From positions 1-43,893 of the forward strand of contig CADEEA010000023.1 of the NCBI GenBank assembly GCA_902826245.1: a stretch of 43,893 nucleotides of DNA. Direction: 5' to 3'. Shown here in pieces: positions 7,807-15,453 of this stretch (position 1 is its first letter; each line of letters starts with the position of its first letter). Below the pieces are notes generated by a model. The model was not told the DNA's origin. It did no database searches and saw only the letters and a list, made by a program, of their open reading frames with translations. Both the position numbers and the translations under genes were made by a program. The stretch is from an uncultured Alphaproteobacteria bacterium (GTDB lineage: Bacteria; Pseudomonadota; Alphaproteobacteria; Caulobacterales; Aquidulcibacteraceae).

Positions 7807-7938
7807 CTATTCGGCGGCGATATGCGGCGGCGCTAGTGTTTTTTTGGGGCGCTCGAAGCCGCCCGCGAACCAGAAGCCGCCAAACGCGACGACGATGGTC
7901 CAAATCCCACCGATGAGGAACTGAACGAGAGGGTCCAT
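7807..7938 (-). CDS. Small membrane protein (43 aa)
   Basis: An ATG at 7936-7938 opens a 43-codon frame beginning MDPLVQFLIGGIWTIVVAF, a single membrane segment with two Trp at its boundary, followed by a basic tail (FERPKKTLAPP). The hydrophobicity pattern and the positive C-terminal flank look like a real one-pass protein. It starts inside the 3' part of the upstream membrane protein frame and is downstream of nrdB. Function unknown. The ribosome-binding site is weak, so translational coupling is possible. Confidence 0.6.
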   Translation of the reverse strand: MDPLVQFLIGGIWTIVVAFGGFWFAGGFERPKKTLAPPHIAAE

Positions 7939-8171
7939 CGAAGATTCTCGTTAAAACCGGAGCGCAACACAACCTGAGCCAATGCGTGAAATATAGCGCT
8001 AGCGCCGAAAAGGACAATGCTCGAAACGCTCCAATTCAGAGCCGGATTGAGCCAGGGGCCGAACGTAGCGCCAATCAGGCAAGCGATAGCGACACCGTTT
8101 AATACTGTAGCGGCAAGTTTCGCCGCCTCCTCTCGGTGGCGAGCTGACCGGAACCGTAGACGAAGCCTCAC
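7833..8171 (-). CDS. Putative small two-pass membrane protein downstream of nrdB
   Basis: A GTG at 8171, 4 bp after the nrdB stop, opens 112 codons. Residues 1-70 look real: a basic N-terminus (RLRLRFRSARHREEAAKL), a membrane segment (VLNGVAIACLIGATFGPWL) and a second one (VSSIVLFGASAIFHALAQVV). After about residue 75 the frame becomes Ser/Arg-rich and overlaps the 43-aa gene by 106 bp, which suggests that the original stop was lost by a small indel. In another frame a TAA lies right after the second membrane segment. No function recognised. Confidence 0.5.
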   Translation of the reverse strand: MRLRLRFRSARHREEAAKLAATVLNGVAIACLIGATFGPWLNPALNWSVSSIVLFGASAIFHALAQVVLRSGFNENLRWTLSFSSSSVGFGPSSSRLAASGSRAASSAPKKH

Positions 8172-8175
8172 CGCC

Positions 8176-9207
8176 TCACCCGGCTGCTTTGCGCTTCTCC
8201 ATCATGGCGTCGAAATTGTCCCATACACCGGCGCCGCCGTGCCAATCGCCCTTGGTGGCGGCTTTTGAGTATTCCGTCGCGCGGGCTTCGAAGAAGTTCG
8301 CGTGCTCGACGCCGTTGAGGATGGCGGTGAGCCAGGGGATCGGGTGTTCGGTGACGCCGTAGATTTTTGGCAATCCCAATTGCCCCAAGCGCCAATCGGC
8401 TATGTAGCGGATGTATTGCTTGATATCGTCGGCGGTCATACCCTGGACCGGGCCCATCTCAAACGCGAGTTCGATGAAGCGGTCCTCGATTTCAACCACT
8501 GTCCTGCAGCATTCCGCGATGTCGTCCTTCACGCTCTGTGTGAGCGCGTTGGTTTCTTTCGCGTAGGCGTGGAACAGCTTGATCATGCCTTCGCAGTGCA
8601 GGCTCTCGTCGCGCACCGACCAGGTCACGATCTGACCCATGCCCTTCATCTTGTTGAAGCGCGGGAAGTTCATCAGCATGGCGAATGAGGCGAAGAGCTG
8701 CAGGCCCTCGGTGAAAGCGCCGAACATGGCCAGCGTGCGGAGAATGTCTTCGTCGCTCTCGACCCCGAATTTCTGCATGTAATCGTGCTTGTCGCGCATC
8801 GCCTGGTAATCAAGAAACGCCGCGAACTCGGTCTCGGGCATGCCGATAGTTTCGAGCAGCAGTGCATAAGCGGCGATGTGGATGGTCTCGATGTTGGAGA
8901 ACGACGCGAGCATCATCTTGATCTCGGTCGGTTTGAACACGCGCGAATAGCGCTCCATGTAATTGTCGTTCACCTCGACGTCGGCCTGGGTGAAGAAGCG
9001 GAAGATCTGCGTCAGCAGATTGCGCTCCTGGTCGTTGAGCTTGGAGGCCCAATCCTTCACGTCCTCGCCGAGCGGGACTTCCTCAGGCATCCAGTGCACT
9101 TGCTGCTGCTTGCGCCAGAACTCGTAGGCCCACGGATAGCGGAACGGCTTGTAGCCGATGGACGGGGTCCTGAGGCCCGTCAGCTTCGATCCGTTCTCAG
9201 CGCCCAT
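8176..9207 (-). CDS. nrdB: Ribonucleotide reductase class Ia, beta subunit
   Basis: The R2 subunit houses the di-iron/tyrosyl-radical cofactor that NrdA uses to reduce ribonucleotides to deoxyribonucleotides. Iron ligands can be assigned by motif: D76 (FTQAD), E107 and H110 (IETIH), E167 (FTEGLQ), E201 and H204 (RDESLH). The radical tyrosine is Y114, in the usual H-x3-Y position. Start is ATG 9205-9207, 8 nt after AAGGGAG; the GTG at 9228 lies upstream of that site. Length (343 aa) is normal. nrdA is not in this window. Two NrdR boxes upstream indicate repression by NrdR at high dATP (family knowledge). Confidence 0.97.
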   Translation of the reverse strand: MGAENGSKLTGLRTPSIGYKPFRYPWAYEFWRKQQQVHWMPEEVPLGEDVKDWASKLNDQERNLLTQIFRFFTQADVEVNDNYMERYSRVFKPTEIKMMLASFSNIETIHIAAYALLLETIGMPETEFAAFLDYQAMRDKHDYMQKFGVESDEDILRTLAMFGAFTEGLQLFASFAMLMNFPRFNKMKGMGQIVTWSVRDESLHCEGMIKLFHAYAKETNALTQSVKDDIAECCRTVVEIEDRFIELAFEMGPVQGMTADDIKQYIRYIADWRLGQLGLPKIYGVTEHPIPWLTAILNGVEHANFFEARATEYSKAATKGDWHGGAGVWDNFDAMMEKRKAAG

Positions 9208-9237
9208 GCGCAATTCTCCCTTTCGCACTCGAAATAT

Positions 9238-9285
9238 ACTCTAGATATTGGGAACTGGCGACCCCCAAGCCACCATATCTGGAGT
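9238..9285 (-). promoter_or_regulatory. Paired NrdR boxes upstream of nrdB
   Basis: Box 1 at 9238-9253 (minus strand TCCCAATATCTAGAGT) and box 2 at 9270-9285 (CCACCATATCTGGAGT) both match the NrdR consensus core C-w-A-t-A-T-a-T-w-G. Their starts are 32 bp apart, three helical turns, the typical spacing for cooperative NrdR binding. Confidence 0.8.
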
Positions 9286-9412
9286 ATTTGGGCCCGAGTC
9301 CGGTTTAAGAAAGGTTACCGTCGCCGACCATGCAGCGATTCAGCTTGGAGCAAAGCAGGGGCGGCGTGAGTCGCGGTGGATAAAGACGGCAGGATAGGGG
9401 GACGCGACCCTG

Positions 9413-10024
9413 TCAGCGCCGCAGCGTGACCGTGACGCCGGTAAAGCTCTGATCCCGACTGATCGTTTGTGCGCCAACGCGCGTCGACGATTCGCGTTCC
9501 ACATAGGCCACCGAGGCCTGGACGCCGCCACGCTCCAAAGTGACGCCGGCGGAGCGATCCCCGATCTCCACTTGTTGCTGCAGCGCGAGCGGCGCGCTAG
9601 CGCTGCTCCCAGGCGCCCAGGTCAGGGCTTCATCATCCGATGCGACGAAGACATAAACGGAATCCCCGCCGCCTTCGCGCCGTTCAACCAAGCCACGGCC
9701 GATGCGGATTTCAGTTCCAGCACCGCTTCGCTCGGTCGCTGAATCGTTGAGGTGCGCACGCTGGGCGATCGACACGTCCACGGGACCGGCGTTCGCCGCG
9801 ACTTCGAGTTCCAGGCGGCGAGCGTTGCCGTCAACTGGCAAACGACGCTCAGGCGCTGCTTCTCCGAGGGACAATGCGTTGAGTTCGTGGTCGCGCATCT
9901 GTAGCGGCTCGCCATTGATGCCAAACGCCCCAATCGAAACCTCCTGCGCAAAAGCAATTTCGCCGGAGCTCAGAACAACGCTCGCCAGAAGGGCAATCCA
10001 AATGCGCAGCAAAGCTTTCCTCAT
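9413..10024 (-). CDS. Secreted protein of unknown function, tandem paralog 1
   Basis: 203 residues from ATG 10022-10024 with a signal peptide (ALLRIWIALLASVVLSSG, then FAQE). The mature protein alternates short beta strands typical of a small outer-membrane or periplasmic beta structure. The C-terminal half (SDDEALTWAPG, ALQQQVEIGDRSAGVTLE, ISRDQSFTGVTVTLRR) aligns closely with the neighbour at 10079-10741, so the two arose by duplication. The final strand ending in an aromatic-free basic tail is not the classical OmpA/BamA signal. Function unknown. Confidence 0.8.
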   Translation of the reverse strand: MRKALLRIWIALLASVVLSSGEIAFAQEVSIGAFGINGEPLQMRDHELNALSLGEAAPERRLPVDGNARRLELEVAANAGPVDVSIAQRAHLNDSATERSGAGTEIRIGRGLVERREGGGDSVYVFVASDDEALTWAPGSSASAPLALQQQVEIGDRSAGVTLERGGVQASVAYVERESSTRVGAQTISRDQSFTGVTVTLRR

Positions 10025-10078
10025 CGCGGACGATTCCGGAATCAAAGCACAGAATGACGTTTTCGAAAAGCGGGGTGC

Positions 10079-10741
10079 TTAATGGCGCATTGTCAATGTC
10101 AAGCCCGTGAATTCTTCATCGCGGGAGAGCGACCGGCCGCCTGCACGAACATTCACTTCGCGCTGAACGTACGCCAGAGAAGCCTGCAAGCCGTTCATTT
10201 CGTAAGTGACGCCTGCCTGCATGTCGCCGATCTCGACGCGATCCTGCAGCGCCAACGAGGATGTTGAGCCGCCGAATTCGCTGCTCGCGCCCGGTTGCCA
10301 GATCAGCGCTTCGTCTTCGCTGGCCGCGAAAATATACCATTTGGGCGTGGCTGATGGCGCATCTCGGCGAACGCCGCGAAGGCCGCGGCCCAAGCGTAGT
10401 TCGGACGCGCGACTTTGGCTGGCGATGTCGCCGTCATTGTTGAAGCCGACCCCGCCGCGCTGCGCGAATGCAACGTCAAAACCCGCCGCACGCGCGACGA
10501 CTTCGACTTCGTAATTGCGTTCGCCCACGGCGCGTCTCGTTTCAAGGCTGGTGAAGCGGTTGGATTCGCCGCCCCCTATGTTGAGCGCGAAGCGATCTTC
10601 ATCGAGCGCATTGTCAGGGTCGACGAAGCTGACCCCGTTCAGTGCCGCGCCGTTCAGTCCCGCGTCTTCGGCGGTGGCGAACGAAGCGGCGAGAGTGGCA
10701 AATCCCGCCAAACCAACGACCACGAGCTTGCGTATCAGCAT
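10079..10741 (-). CDS. Secreted protein of unknown function, tandem paralog 2
   Basis: 220 residues with signal peptide (LIRKLVVVGLAGFATLAASFATAE). It shares with the downstream copy the blocks SEDEALIWQPG, LALQDRVEIGDMQAGVTYE, LQASLAYVQRE and LSRDEEFTGLTLTMRH. Both carry an acidic turn (S-D/E-D-E-A-L-x-W) in the middle. It is 54 bp upstream of paralog 1 on the same strand, probably the first gene of a two-gene operon. A beta-rich envelope protein is likely; no known domain recognised. Confidence 0.8.
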   Translation of the reverse strand: MLIRKLVVVGLAGFATLAASFATAEDAGLNGAALNGVSFVDPDNALDEDRFALNIGGGESNRFTSLETRRAVGERNYEVEVVARAAGFDVAFAQRGGVGFNNDGDIASQSRASELRLGRGLRGVRRDAPSATPKWYIFAASEDEALIWQPGASSEFGGSTSSLALQDRVEIGDMQAGVTYEMNGLQASLAYVQREVNVRAGGRSLSRDEEFTGLTLTMRH

Positions 10742-10853
10742 CGCGATCCCTCCTATTGCGCGATGAGAATGTCGTAAGGGTGGTTAGCGAAGTGTTGATG
10801 GCGCTCCATGTCAATTGGCGAAACTGCGTTGGAGGCTAAATTTTGCAGTAGGT

Positions 10854-11396
10854 TCAGGCTGTTGCTGCAGGTGCGAGCCGGCGCTGCATCATCACGACGT
10901 CAAGCGCGCGGCCGAATTTCTCCCCGACATTCTGCAACGTGCCGACATAAGCGAAGCCGAGCTTCTGGTGGAGCGCGATGGACGCGGCGTTGCCGCTGTC
11001 GCCGATAAAGGCGAGCGCTTCGCGGGCGCCGTCGGCGCGCAAACTCGCGAGCACATCGCTCAACATCAACGCCCCCGCGCCTTGGCGCAGCGTCGTCGGC
11101 GCCGAATAGACGGAAACCTCGAAAGTCCGCGAATACGCGGCGCGATCGCGATATTGCGCGGCGTAGGCAAAGCCCATCACCCGGCTCATGTCGTCGATGG
11201 GCGAAGCCACCACGAACGGCCAGTTGCTCGAGACGACGGCGCTCCAGCGCGTGGTTATTTCTTCCAGCGTCGGCGGTTCGACCTCGAACGAGCCAAACCC
11301 GGTTAACACATGGTGAGCATAGATCAGCTGGACCGCCTCGAGGTCCTGCTGGAAGCACGGGCGGGCTATCAGGGAGGGGCGGGCGGCGGCGGGCAT
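10854..11396 (-). CDS. GNAT N-acetyltransferase, phosphinothricin acetyltransferase-like
   Basis: A 180-residue GNAT protein of the Pat/Bar group: the opening (LEAVQLIYAHHVLTG-GSFEVEPP), the pyrophosphate-binding loop region (LRQGAGALML), and the end (FIGDSGNAASIALHQKLGFAYVGTLQNVG-KFGR) are characteristic. These enzymes acetylate small amines such as phosphinothricin, methionine sulfoximine or amino acids; the substrate here is unknown. Usual Q/R-x-x-G-x-G/A spacing is kept, but the preceding strand (VYSAPTTL) is divergent. ATG 11414 or TTG 11432 in frame are alternative starts; none has a clear ribosome-binding site. Confidence 0.88.
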   Translation of the reverse strand: MPAAARPSLIARPCFQQDLEAVQLIYAHHVLTGFGSFEVEPPTLEEITTRWSAVVSSNWPFVVASPIDDMSRVMGFAYAAQYRDRAAYSRTFEVSVYSAPTTLRQGAGALMLSDVLASLRADGAREALAFIGDSGNAASIALHQKLGFAYVGTLQNVGEKFGRALDVVMMQRRLAPAATA

Positions 11397-11482
11397 GATC
11401 GCGCGGTGGCGCATTTTTGTGCGCTGCGTCAAGCTCTTAATTCACCGGATTGGAACACTCCTGGCATAAGATCGGCGCCGCA

Positions 11483-12052
11483 ATGGTGATGCGTGGAGCA
11501 TGGGGGCCGGCCCGGCTTACGGGTTTCGGGCTGGCGGCGTTGGCGCTGAGCGCCTGCGCTTCTATGCCTGCGCCGATCGAGCCCGCGCGCAACCCGATAT
11601 ATTTGCCGGCGCCCGATTGGGACCCCGCCGGCCCGCCCAGGATCGCCGATCCGCGTGCCCGGCTGCAATGCGTGCCCTATGCGCGCGAGCTCTCCGGCGT
11701 CGACATCTATGGCGACGCGGTGACTTGGTGGCGCCAGGCCGCCGGCCGGTATCCGCGCTCGGCGATTCCTGCGCCGGGGTCGGTGCTGGTGGTCCAAGGG
11801 TACAACAATCCTCGCCGCGGGCACGTCGCGGTCGTACGCAACGTGCTGTCGTCACGGATCATCACCATCGATCACGCCAATTGGATGAACGGCGGCGAAA
11901 TCAGCGTCGCGGTTCCGGTCATGGATGTTTCAGCGGCCGGCGATTGGAGTGCGGTGCGCGTGTGGCACATACCCGGCCGGCACTGGGGTGGGCGAATCTA
12001 TCACCCGCAAGGTTTCATCCACCCATTTTCGCTGCGCGGCCTGAGCAGCTAG
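11483..12052 (+). CDS. CHAP-type amidase-like lipoprotein (paralog 1)
   Basis: A 189-residue protein with an N-terminal hydrophobic segment ending in a lipobox (LALSAC, Cys 25), so probably anchored to a membrane by lipidation. The rest is a CHAP-like papain-fold domain: candidate catalytic Cys63 (LQCVPYARELSG), His114 (RRGHVAVV) and the polar residue in IDHANW (131-134). CHAP enzymes cleave peptidoglycan peptides or related amides. ATG 11489 is an alternative start. It is closely related to the next gene, 178 bp downstream, and both retain the candidate active-site residues. Confidence 0.85.
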   Translation: MVMRGAWGPARLTGFGLAALALSACASMPAPIEPARNPIYLPAPDWDPAGPPRIADPRARLQCVPYARELSGVDIYGDAVTWWRQAAGRYPRSAIPAPGSVLVVQGYNNPRRGHVAVVRNVLSSRIITIDHANWMNGGEISVAVPVMDVSAAGDWSAVRVWHIPGRHWGGRIYHPQGFIHPFSLRGLSS

Positions 12053-12156
12053 CCGCGTCATTAATCACCATGACAAATAAGATAGCGCTACATCTAGTCT
12101 AGGTGAGCGTTATTTACCATAGAAACGCCAACTTAGGCAGCACGATCGCTCTGCGC

Positions 12157-12171
12157 TTAAGTGTTCTTTAA
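12157..12171 (+). promoter_or_regulatory. CtrA-type binding site
   Basis: TTAA-GTGTTCT-TTAA is an exact TTAA-N7-TTAA, the consensus of the alphaproteobacterial cell-cycle regulator CtrA. It lies 59 bp upstream of the CHAP paralog at 12230. This suggests cell-cycle control of a peptidoglycan-acting protein (inference). Confidence 0.6.
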
Positions 12172-12229
12172 GTGGCTTCGCGCGTTTCTTGTCCCAGTTT
12201 GGGGCAAACCCCGCCTGGGCTAACAGGGC

Positions 12230-12862
12230 ATGTTAGACACCCGCGCACTTCTGATGGCCGCCGCCGCCGCGGCAGGTTTCGCAGCGAGCGACGCGAACGC
12301 GTTGACGCCGCTGTCACTCGACCTCGCAATCGACCCATCGGTCATTGATGGTCCCGCCGAGCACGCGACCATGGCGCCGCGTGCGTTCGAGCGCGCACCC
12401 GACGAGGCTTATGAGCCCACTGCGCGCATCGCCAATGGCGCAGCGCGGCTGCAATGCGTGCCGTTCGCACGCCAGGAATCCGGCGTGGCCATCTATGGCG
12501 ATGCGCACACTTGGTGGGAGCAGGCGCGCGGGCGCTTCGAGCAGACGCGCTCGCCCGAAGAGGGCGCGGTGCTGGTGTTGCGCGGTTACGCCGACGCCAA
12601 CCGTGGGCATGTTGCTTTGGTGCGCGAGCGCGTGTCGCCGCGCTTGATTGTCGTCGATCACGCCAATTGGCTGAACAATGGCGAGATCACCCGCGACGTT
12701 CCGGTACGCGACGTTTCCGAGGCCGGCGATTGGAGTCAGGTCCAGGTATGGAACGTCGTCGGCCGTCATTGGGGCGGGCGCGTGTACAACGTGCAGGGTT
12801 TCATCCTCAACCAGCCCGTTGAAACCGTGCAACACGCCAGCGTAGACGTTCCGTTAGGCTAG
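12230..12862 (+). CDS. CHAP-type amidase-like secreted protein (paralog 2)
   Basis: 210 residues with a hydrophobic signal segment (RALLMAAAAAAGFAASDANA) but no lipobox, unlike its neighbour. The CHAP-like domain has Cys76 (LQCVPFARQESG), His127 (NRGHVALV), and VDHANW at 142-147, followed by the shared ending GRHWGGRVYNVQGFI. It differs from paralog 1 in an added N-terminal linker of about 40 residues and in being soluble in the periplasm. A CtrA-like site lies in the 177-bp upstream gap. Peptidoglycan remodelling is the likely role (inference from family). Confidence 0.85.
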   Translation: MLDTRALLMAAAAAAGFAASDANALTPLSLDLAIDPSVIDGPAEHATMAPRAFERAPDEAYEPTARIANGAARLQCVPFARQESGVAIYGDAHTWWEQARGRFEQTRSPEEGAVLVLRGYADANRGHVALVRERVSPRLIVVDHANWLNNGEITRDVPVRDVSEAGDWSQVQVWNVVGRHWGGRVYNVQGFILNQPVETVQHASVDVPLG

Positions 12863-12955
12863 GCCAGAACGGTCCCGCCAAACCGCGAGCTTGCGAATTT
12901 CCGGTTCACCGCTTTAGGCTCGCCACCCAGTGGGAATCGCTGGGGATAGAATTTC

Positions 12956-13846
12956 ATGCCAGAGGCCGTCGCCAATGCGCGGGCGCGCTCCGTTCGTAAG
13001 AATGCCGCTTATGCGGGAAATCTTTTCTTTCGGCGCATCACGCAACACATCGCCTGGGAGATGTTCATTCTCCTCTGCATCGTCGCCAATGCGGTGATCC
13101 TTGGCGTCGACGCCCATCTAGGGCAGGGCAATCGCTATGAGGGCGCGATCGAGCAATGGAATATGGTCTTCTTGTACATATTCACCGCCGAATTGCTGCT
13201 CGAGTTCTGGGCGCAGGGGCCGGCCAAGTATTTCCGCAGCGGCTGGAACCTGTTCGACGTTTTTGTCGTCGGCGTTTCTTATGTGGCGGTAAGTCCGGCG
13301 ATCTCGGCGTTGCGGACCTTGCGGGTCGTGCGCGTGTTTCGCCTCATCAGCGCCGTGCCGCAAATGCGCCGCGTGGTGGAAGCTTTGTTCAGCGCCTTGC
13401 CAGGGATCTTGGCGACCTTCGCCATTCTCGCCATCGTCTTCTATATCGGCGCTGTGGTGGGAACGACCTTGTTCCACGACGAGCCCGGCTTCCGTAATCT
13501 CGGCGAAAGCGCGCTCTCGCTGTTTGCGCTTACGCAATTCGACGGCTGGGGCGAAACCATCACCCGGCTCGATGCGCGCTACCCCTATGCGTGGGCGTTC
13601 GTGCTCGGATTCACGATTGTGGCGGCTTTCGCCGTGCTCAATCTGTTTGTGGGCGTGATCGTCGAAGCAGTGCAGCAGGCGCCGCAGGAAGTGATCAAGG
13701 AAGAACTCGACGAAGTGCAGGAGGACGTCGAGGAGATTCAAGAAGCCCAGGAAGACGCCGCCATGGTGCAGCAGCGCATCCTGGATGAAGTTCGCGCATT
13801 GCGTGCTGAGGTGGCGGCCTTGCGCAGCGCTTCGCCGCCGGGATAA
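12956..13846 (+). CDS. Voltage-gated cation channel, single-domain (bacterial Nav-like)
   Basis: 296 residues with the six-segment layout of a one-domain ion channel: S1 about 33-52, S2 69-87, S3 97-113, S4 with Arg at 120, 123, 126 and 129 (every third residue), S5 148-172, pore loop 184-200, S6 211-240. The filter reads QFDGW (194-198), where characterised bacterial sodium channels have TLESW; the acidic residue and Trp remain. A very acidic C-terminal segment (EELDEVQEDVEEIQEAQED) followed by heptads should form the four-helix bundle that holds the tetramer. Ion preference cannot be read from sequence alone. RBS is weak; ATG 12956 is chosen as first Met. Confidence 0.92.
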   Translation: MPEAVANARARSVRKNAAYAGNLFFRRITQHIAWEMFILLCIVANAVILGVDAHLGQGNRYEGAIEQWNMVFLYIFTAELLLEFWAQGPAKYFRSGWNLFDVFVVGVSYVAVSPAISALRTLRVVRVFRLISAVPQMRRVVEALFSALPGILATFAILAIVFYIGAVVGTTLFHDEPGFRNLGESALSLFALTQFDGWGETITRLDARYPYAWAFVLGFTIVAAFAVLNLFVGVIVEAVQQAPQEVIKEELDEVQEDVEEIQEAQEDAAMVQQRILDEVRALRAEVAALRSASPPG

Positions 13847-13855
13847 GATAGATCC

Positions 13856-14545
13856 ATGCGAATTGCCTCGATCCTTGCGCTTGCAATGCTGTGCGCCGCG
13901 CCGGCTCAAGCGGAACCTGGCGGGACTTCCGGCGTCACCGGCGCGATCGTAACCGAAGGCGCGCCGAAGCTCGAGTTCCGTACGGCCGCATGGAATGGCG
14001 ACGCATTGGGGGGCGATTGGGCCCATCGCGCGCAATTCGGTTACTCGTTTACGGAGTGGTGGCGCTCGACTTTGGTGCTGCGCGCCTCTCAACCCGACGG
14101 GGCCGGCGCCGAACTGCGCTCTGTCGGCCTAGAGAACGTGTTTTTTCTGACTGCCTCGCGCGCGTGGCCGATACAGGTGGGCGGCCAATTCGAGTACAAG
14201 TTCGGCCTCAATGGCGCGGCTGACGAAATCGAGATCAAGGCGTTGTTCGAGCGCCGCGACGGCCCCCTCAATCTCAGGCTCAATCTCAACGGCTCGCGCG
14301 ATGTCGGCGCCGGCGCGTCCGAGGAGTGGGAACATATTTACGCTGCGCGTGCGATGTGGCGCGCAGGCGAGCGCTGGTCGTTCGGAGCTGAAGCGTTCGG
14401 CGAACCTGAAGCAAGCGCGCATTATCTAGGCCCGCGCATCTCGGCGGCGCTTGGCGCTATCACTTTATCAGGCGCCTACCTCGCCGGCTTTGACGATGCG
14501 CGGGCGGAAGGGCAGGTACGGCTTGCTCTCGAAATCACGCCCTGA
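13856..14545 (+). CDS. Putative outer-membrane beta-barrel protein
   Basis: 229 residues, starting 9 bp after the channel gene, so probably co-transcribed with it. Signal peptide RIASILALAMLCAAPAQAE. The mature part has at least eight amphipathic strands with alternating hydrophobic residues and aromatic girdle positions (FGYSFTEWWRSTLVLRAS, GGQFEYKFGLN, LNLRLNLNGSRDV, HIYAARAMWRAGERWSFGAEA, GQVRLALEITP). This pattern matches a small outer-membrane barrel. No specific family recognised; a role in ion or solute handling with the channel is only a guess from position. Confidence 0.75.
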   Translation: MRIASILALAMLCAAPAQAEPGGTSGVTGAIVTEGAPKLEFRTAAWNGDALGGDWAHRAQFGYSFTEWWRSTLVLRASQPDGAGAELRSVGLENVFFLTASRAWPIQVGGQFEYKFGLNGAADEIEIKALFERRDGPLNLRLNLNGSRDVGAGASEEWEHIYAARAMWRAGERWSFGAEAFGEPEASAHYLGPRISAALGAITLSGAYLAGFDDARAEGQVRLALEITP

Positions 14546-14662
14546 TCGGGTCGCGACACGGTCCCGCAGCTCGCGCGCCCGATTGACCATACTAACTGCA
14601 ATCGTTAGGGCTGAAGTGGCGGCCCGAGCGGGCGCGGCAAAATTTCGAACATGGGGGGAGTC

Positions 14663-15451
14663 ATGCGCCTATTGATTTGCTGTGCGGCGCTTGCCGCCTC
14701 GATCGTCGCTGGTTGTGCGAAGCCAGACGTCCGCGTCTCGCTAGCCAATGGCGCCAAGCGCGAGTGCACAGGCGAAGTGACGGTCACGCCCGTGTTCATG
14801 AAGGACGTGCCGCAGGCGCCGCCGGCGCAGACCAATGCGCTCACACAGAACTTTACCGCCACCAAGGTTGCTGACGGCTATCTGTTCGAACAGAGCGGCA
14901 ATTCGCAAATGGGCGACGTGATGCTGCGCGCGACGGTTTCCGACACCGGCGAGGTTCGCACCGCGGAATTGAATGGCGGGGGGCTTGGCGCCTTCATGAA
15001 CCCCGGCGGAGACACCAACAGATTGGCGATGGTTGCGGCGCGCAGCGTGCCTGAGCGCGCGGTGATGGGGCGCACGCTGAAGCTTGGCGACGAACTCTAC
15101 CCTGCCGCGCTGATGCAAGAGCTTACCGACACCATGAGCGCACAGATGGGCCTGCCACCTGGCTTCACCCTAAATGTGACAGCGCAGATACCCTACAGAG
15201 GCGCGAGCGCCGTCGAGGGCCGCCAAGCGCTCCTGTTCCAGGGCGTCATGAACGTTAACGGCACGGGCGACCAGGGTGGTCAGCCGGTCGTCATGACGAT
15301 GCCGACCAACGTCACCTTCAACTTTGACGGCGCCACCGGCCTGCTGCGCGACACCACAACCGAAGGCGAAATGTCGATGAGCCTCAACGGCGAACGTCAG
15401 CTCGCCATGCGCATGCGTCAAACCATGACCTGCACGATCAGCGGCGGCTGA
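14663..15451 (+). CDS. Lipoprotein of unknown function
   Basis: 262 residues from ATG 14663 (a G-rich GGGGGAG stretch just before); ATG 14651 would add four residues. The signal ends in a lipobox (SIVAGC), so the mature protein begins with Cys and is membrane-anchored. The rest is rich in Thr, Gly, Met and Asn with beta-strand character and repeats no known motif. Five or more Met-rich turns (MSMSLNGERQLAMRMRQTM) near the end are notable. It is convergent with the protease gene, 2 bp apart. Confidence 0.75.
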   Translation: MRLLICCAALAASIVAGCAKPDVRVSLANGAKRECTGEVTVTPVFMKDVPQAPPAQTNALTQNFTATKVADGYLFEQSGNSQMGDVMLRATVSDTGEVRTAELNGGGLGAFMNPGGDTNRLAMVAARSVPERAVMGRTLKLGDELYPAALMQELTDTMSAQMGLPPGFTLNVTAQIPYRGASAVEGRQALLFQGVMNVNGTGDQGGQPVVMTMPTNVTFNFDGATGLLRDTTTEGEMSMSLNGERQLAMRMRQTMTCTISGG

Positions 15452-15453
15452 GC

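Noticed and set aside
13118..14092. 324-codon minus-strand frame opposite the ion channel
   Set aside because: The plus strand has a full channel with S4 and pore; the antisense product is His/Arg-rich without a motif.
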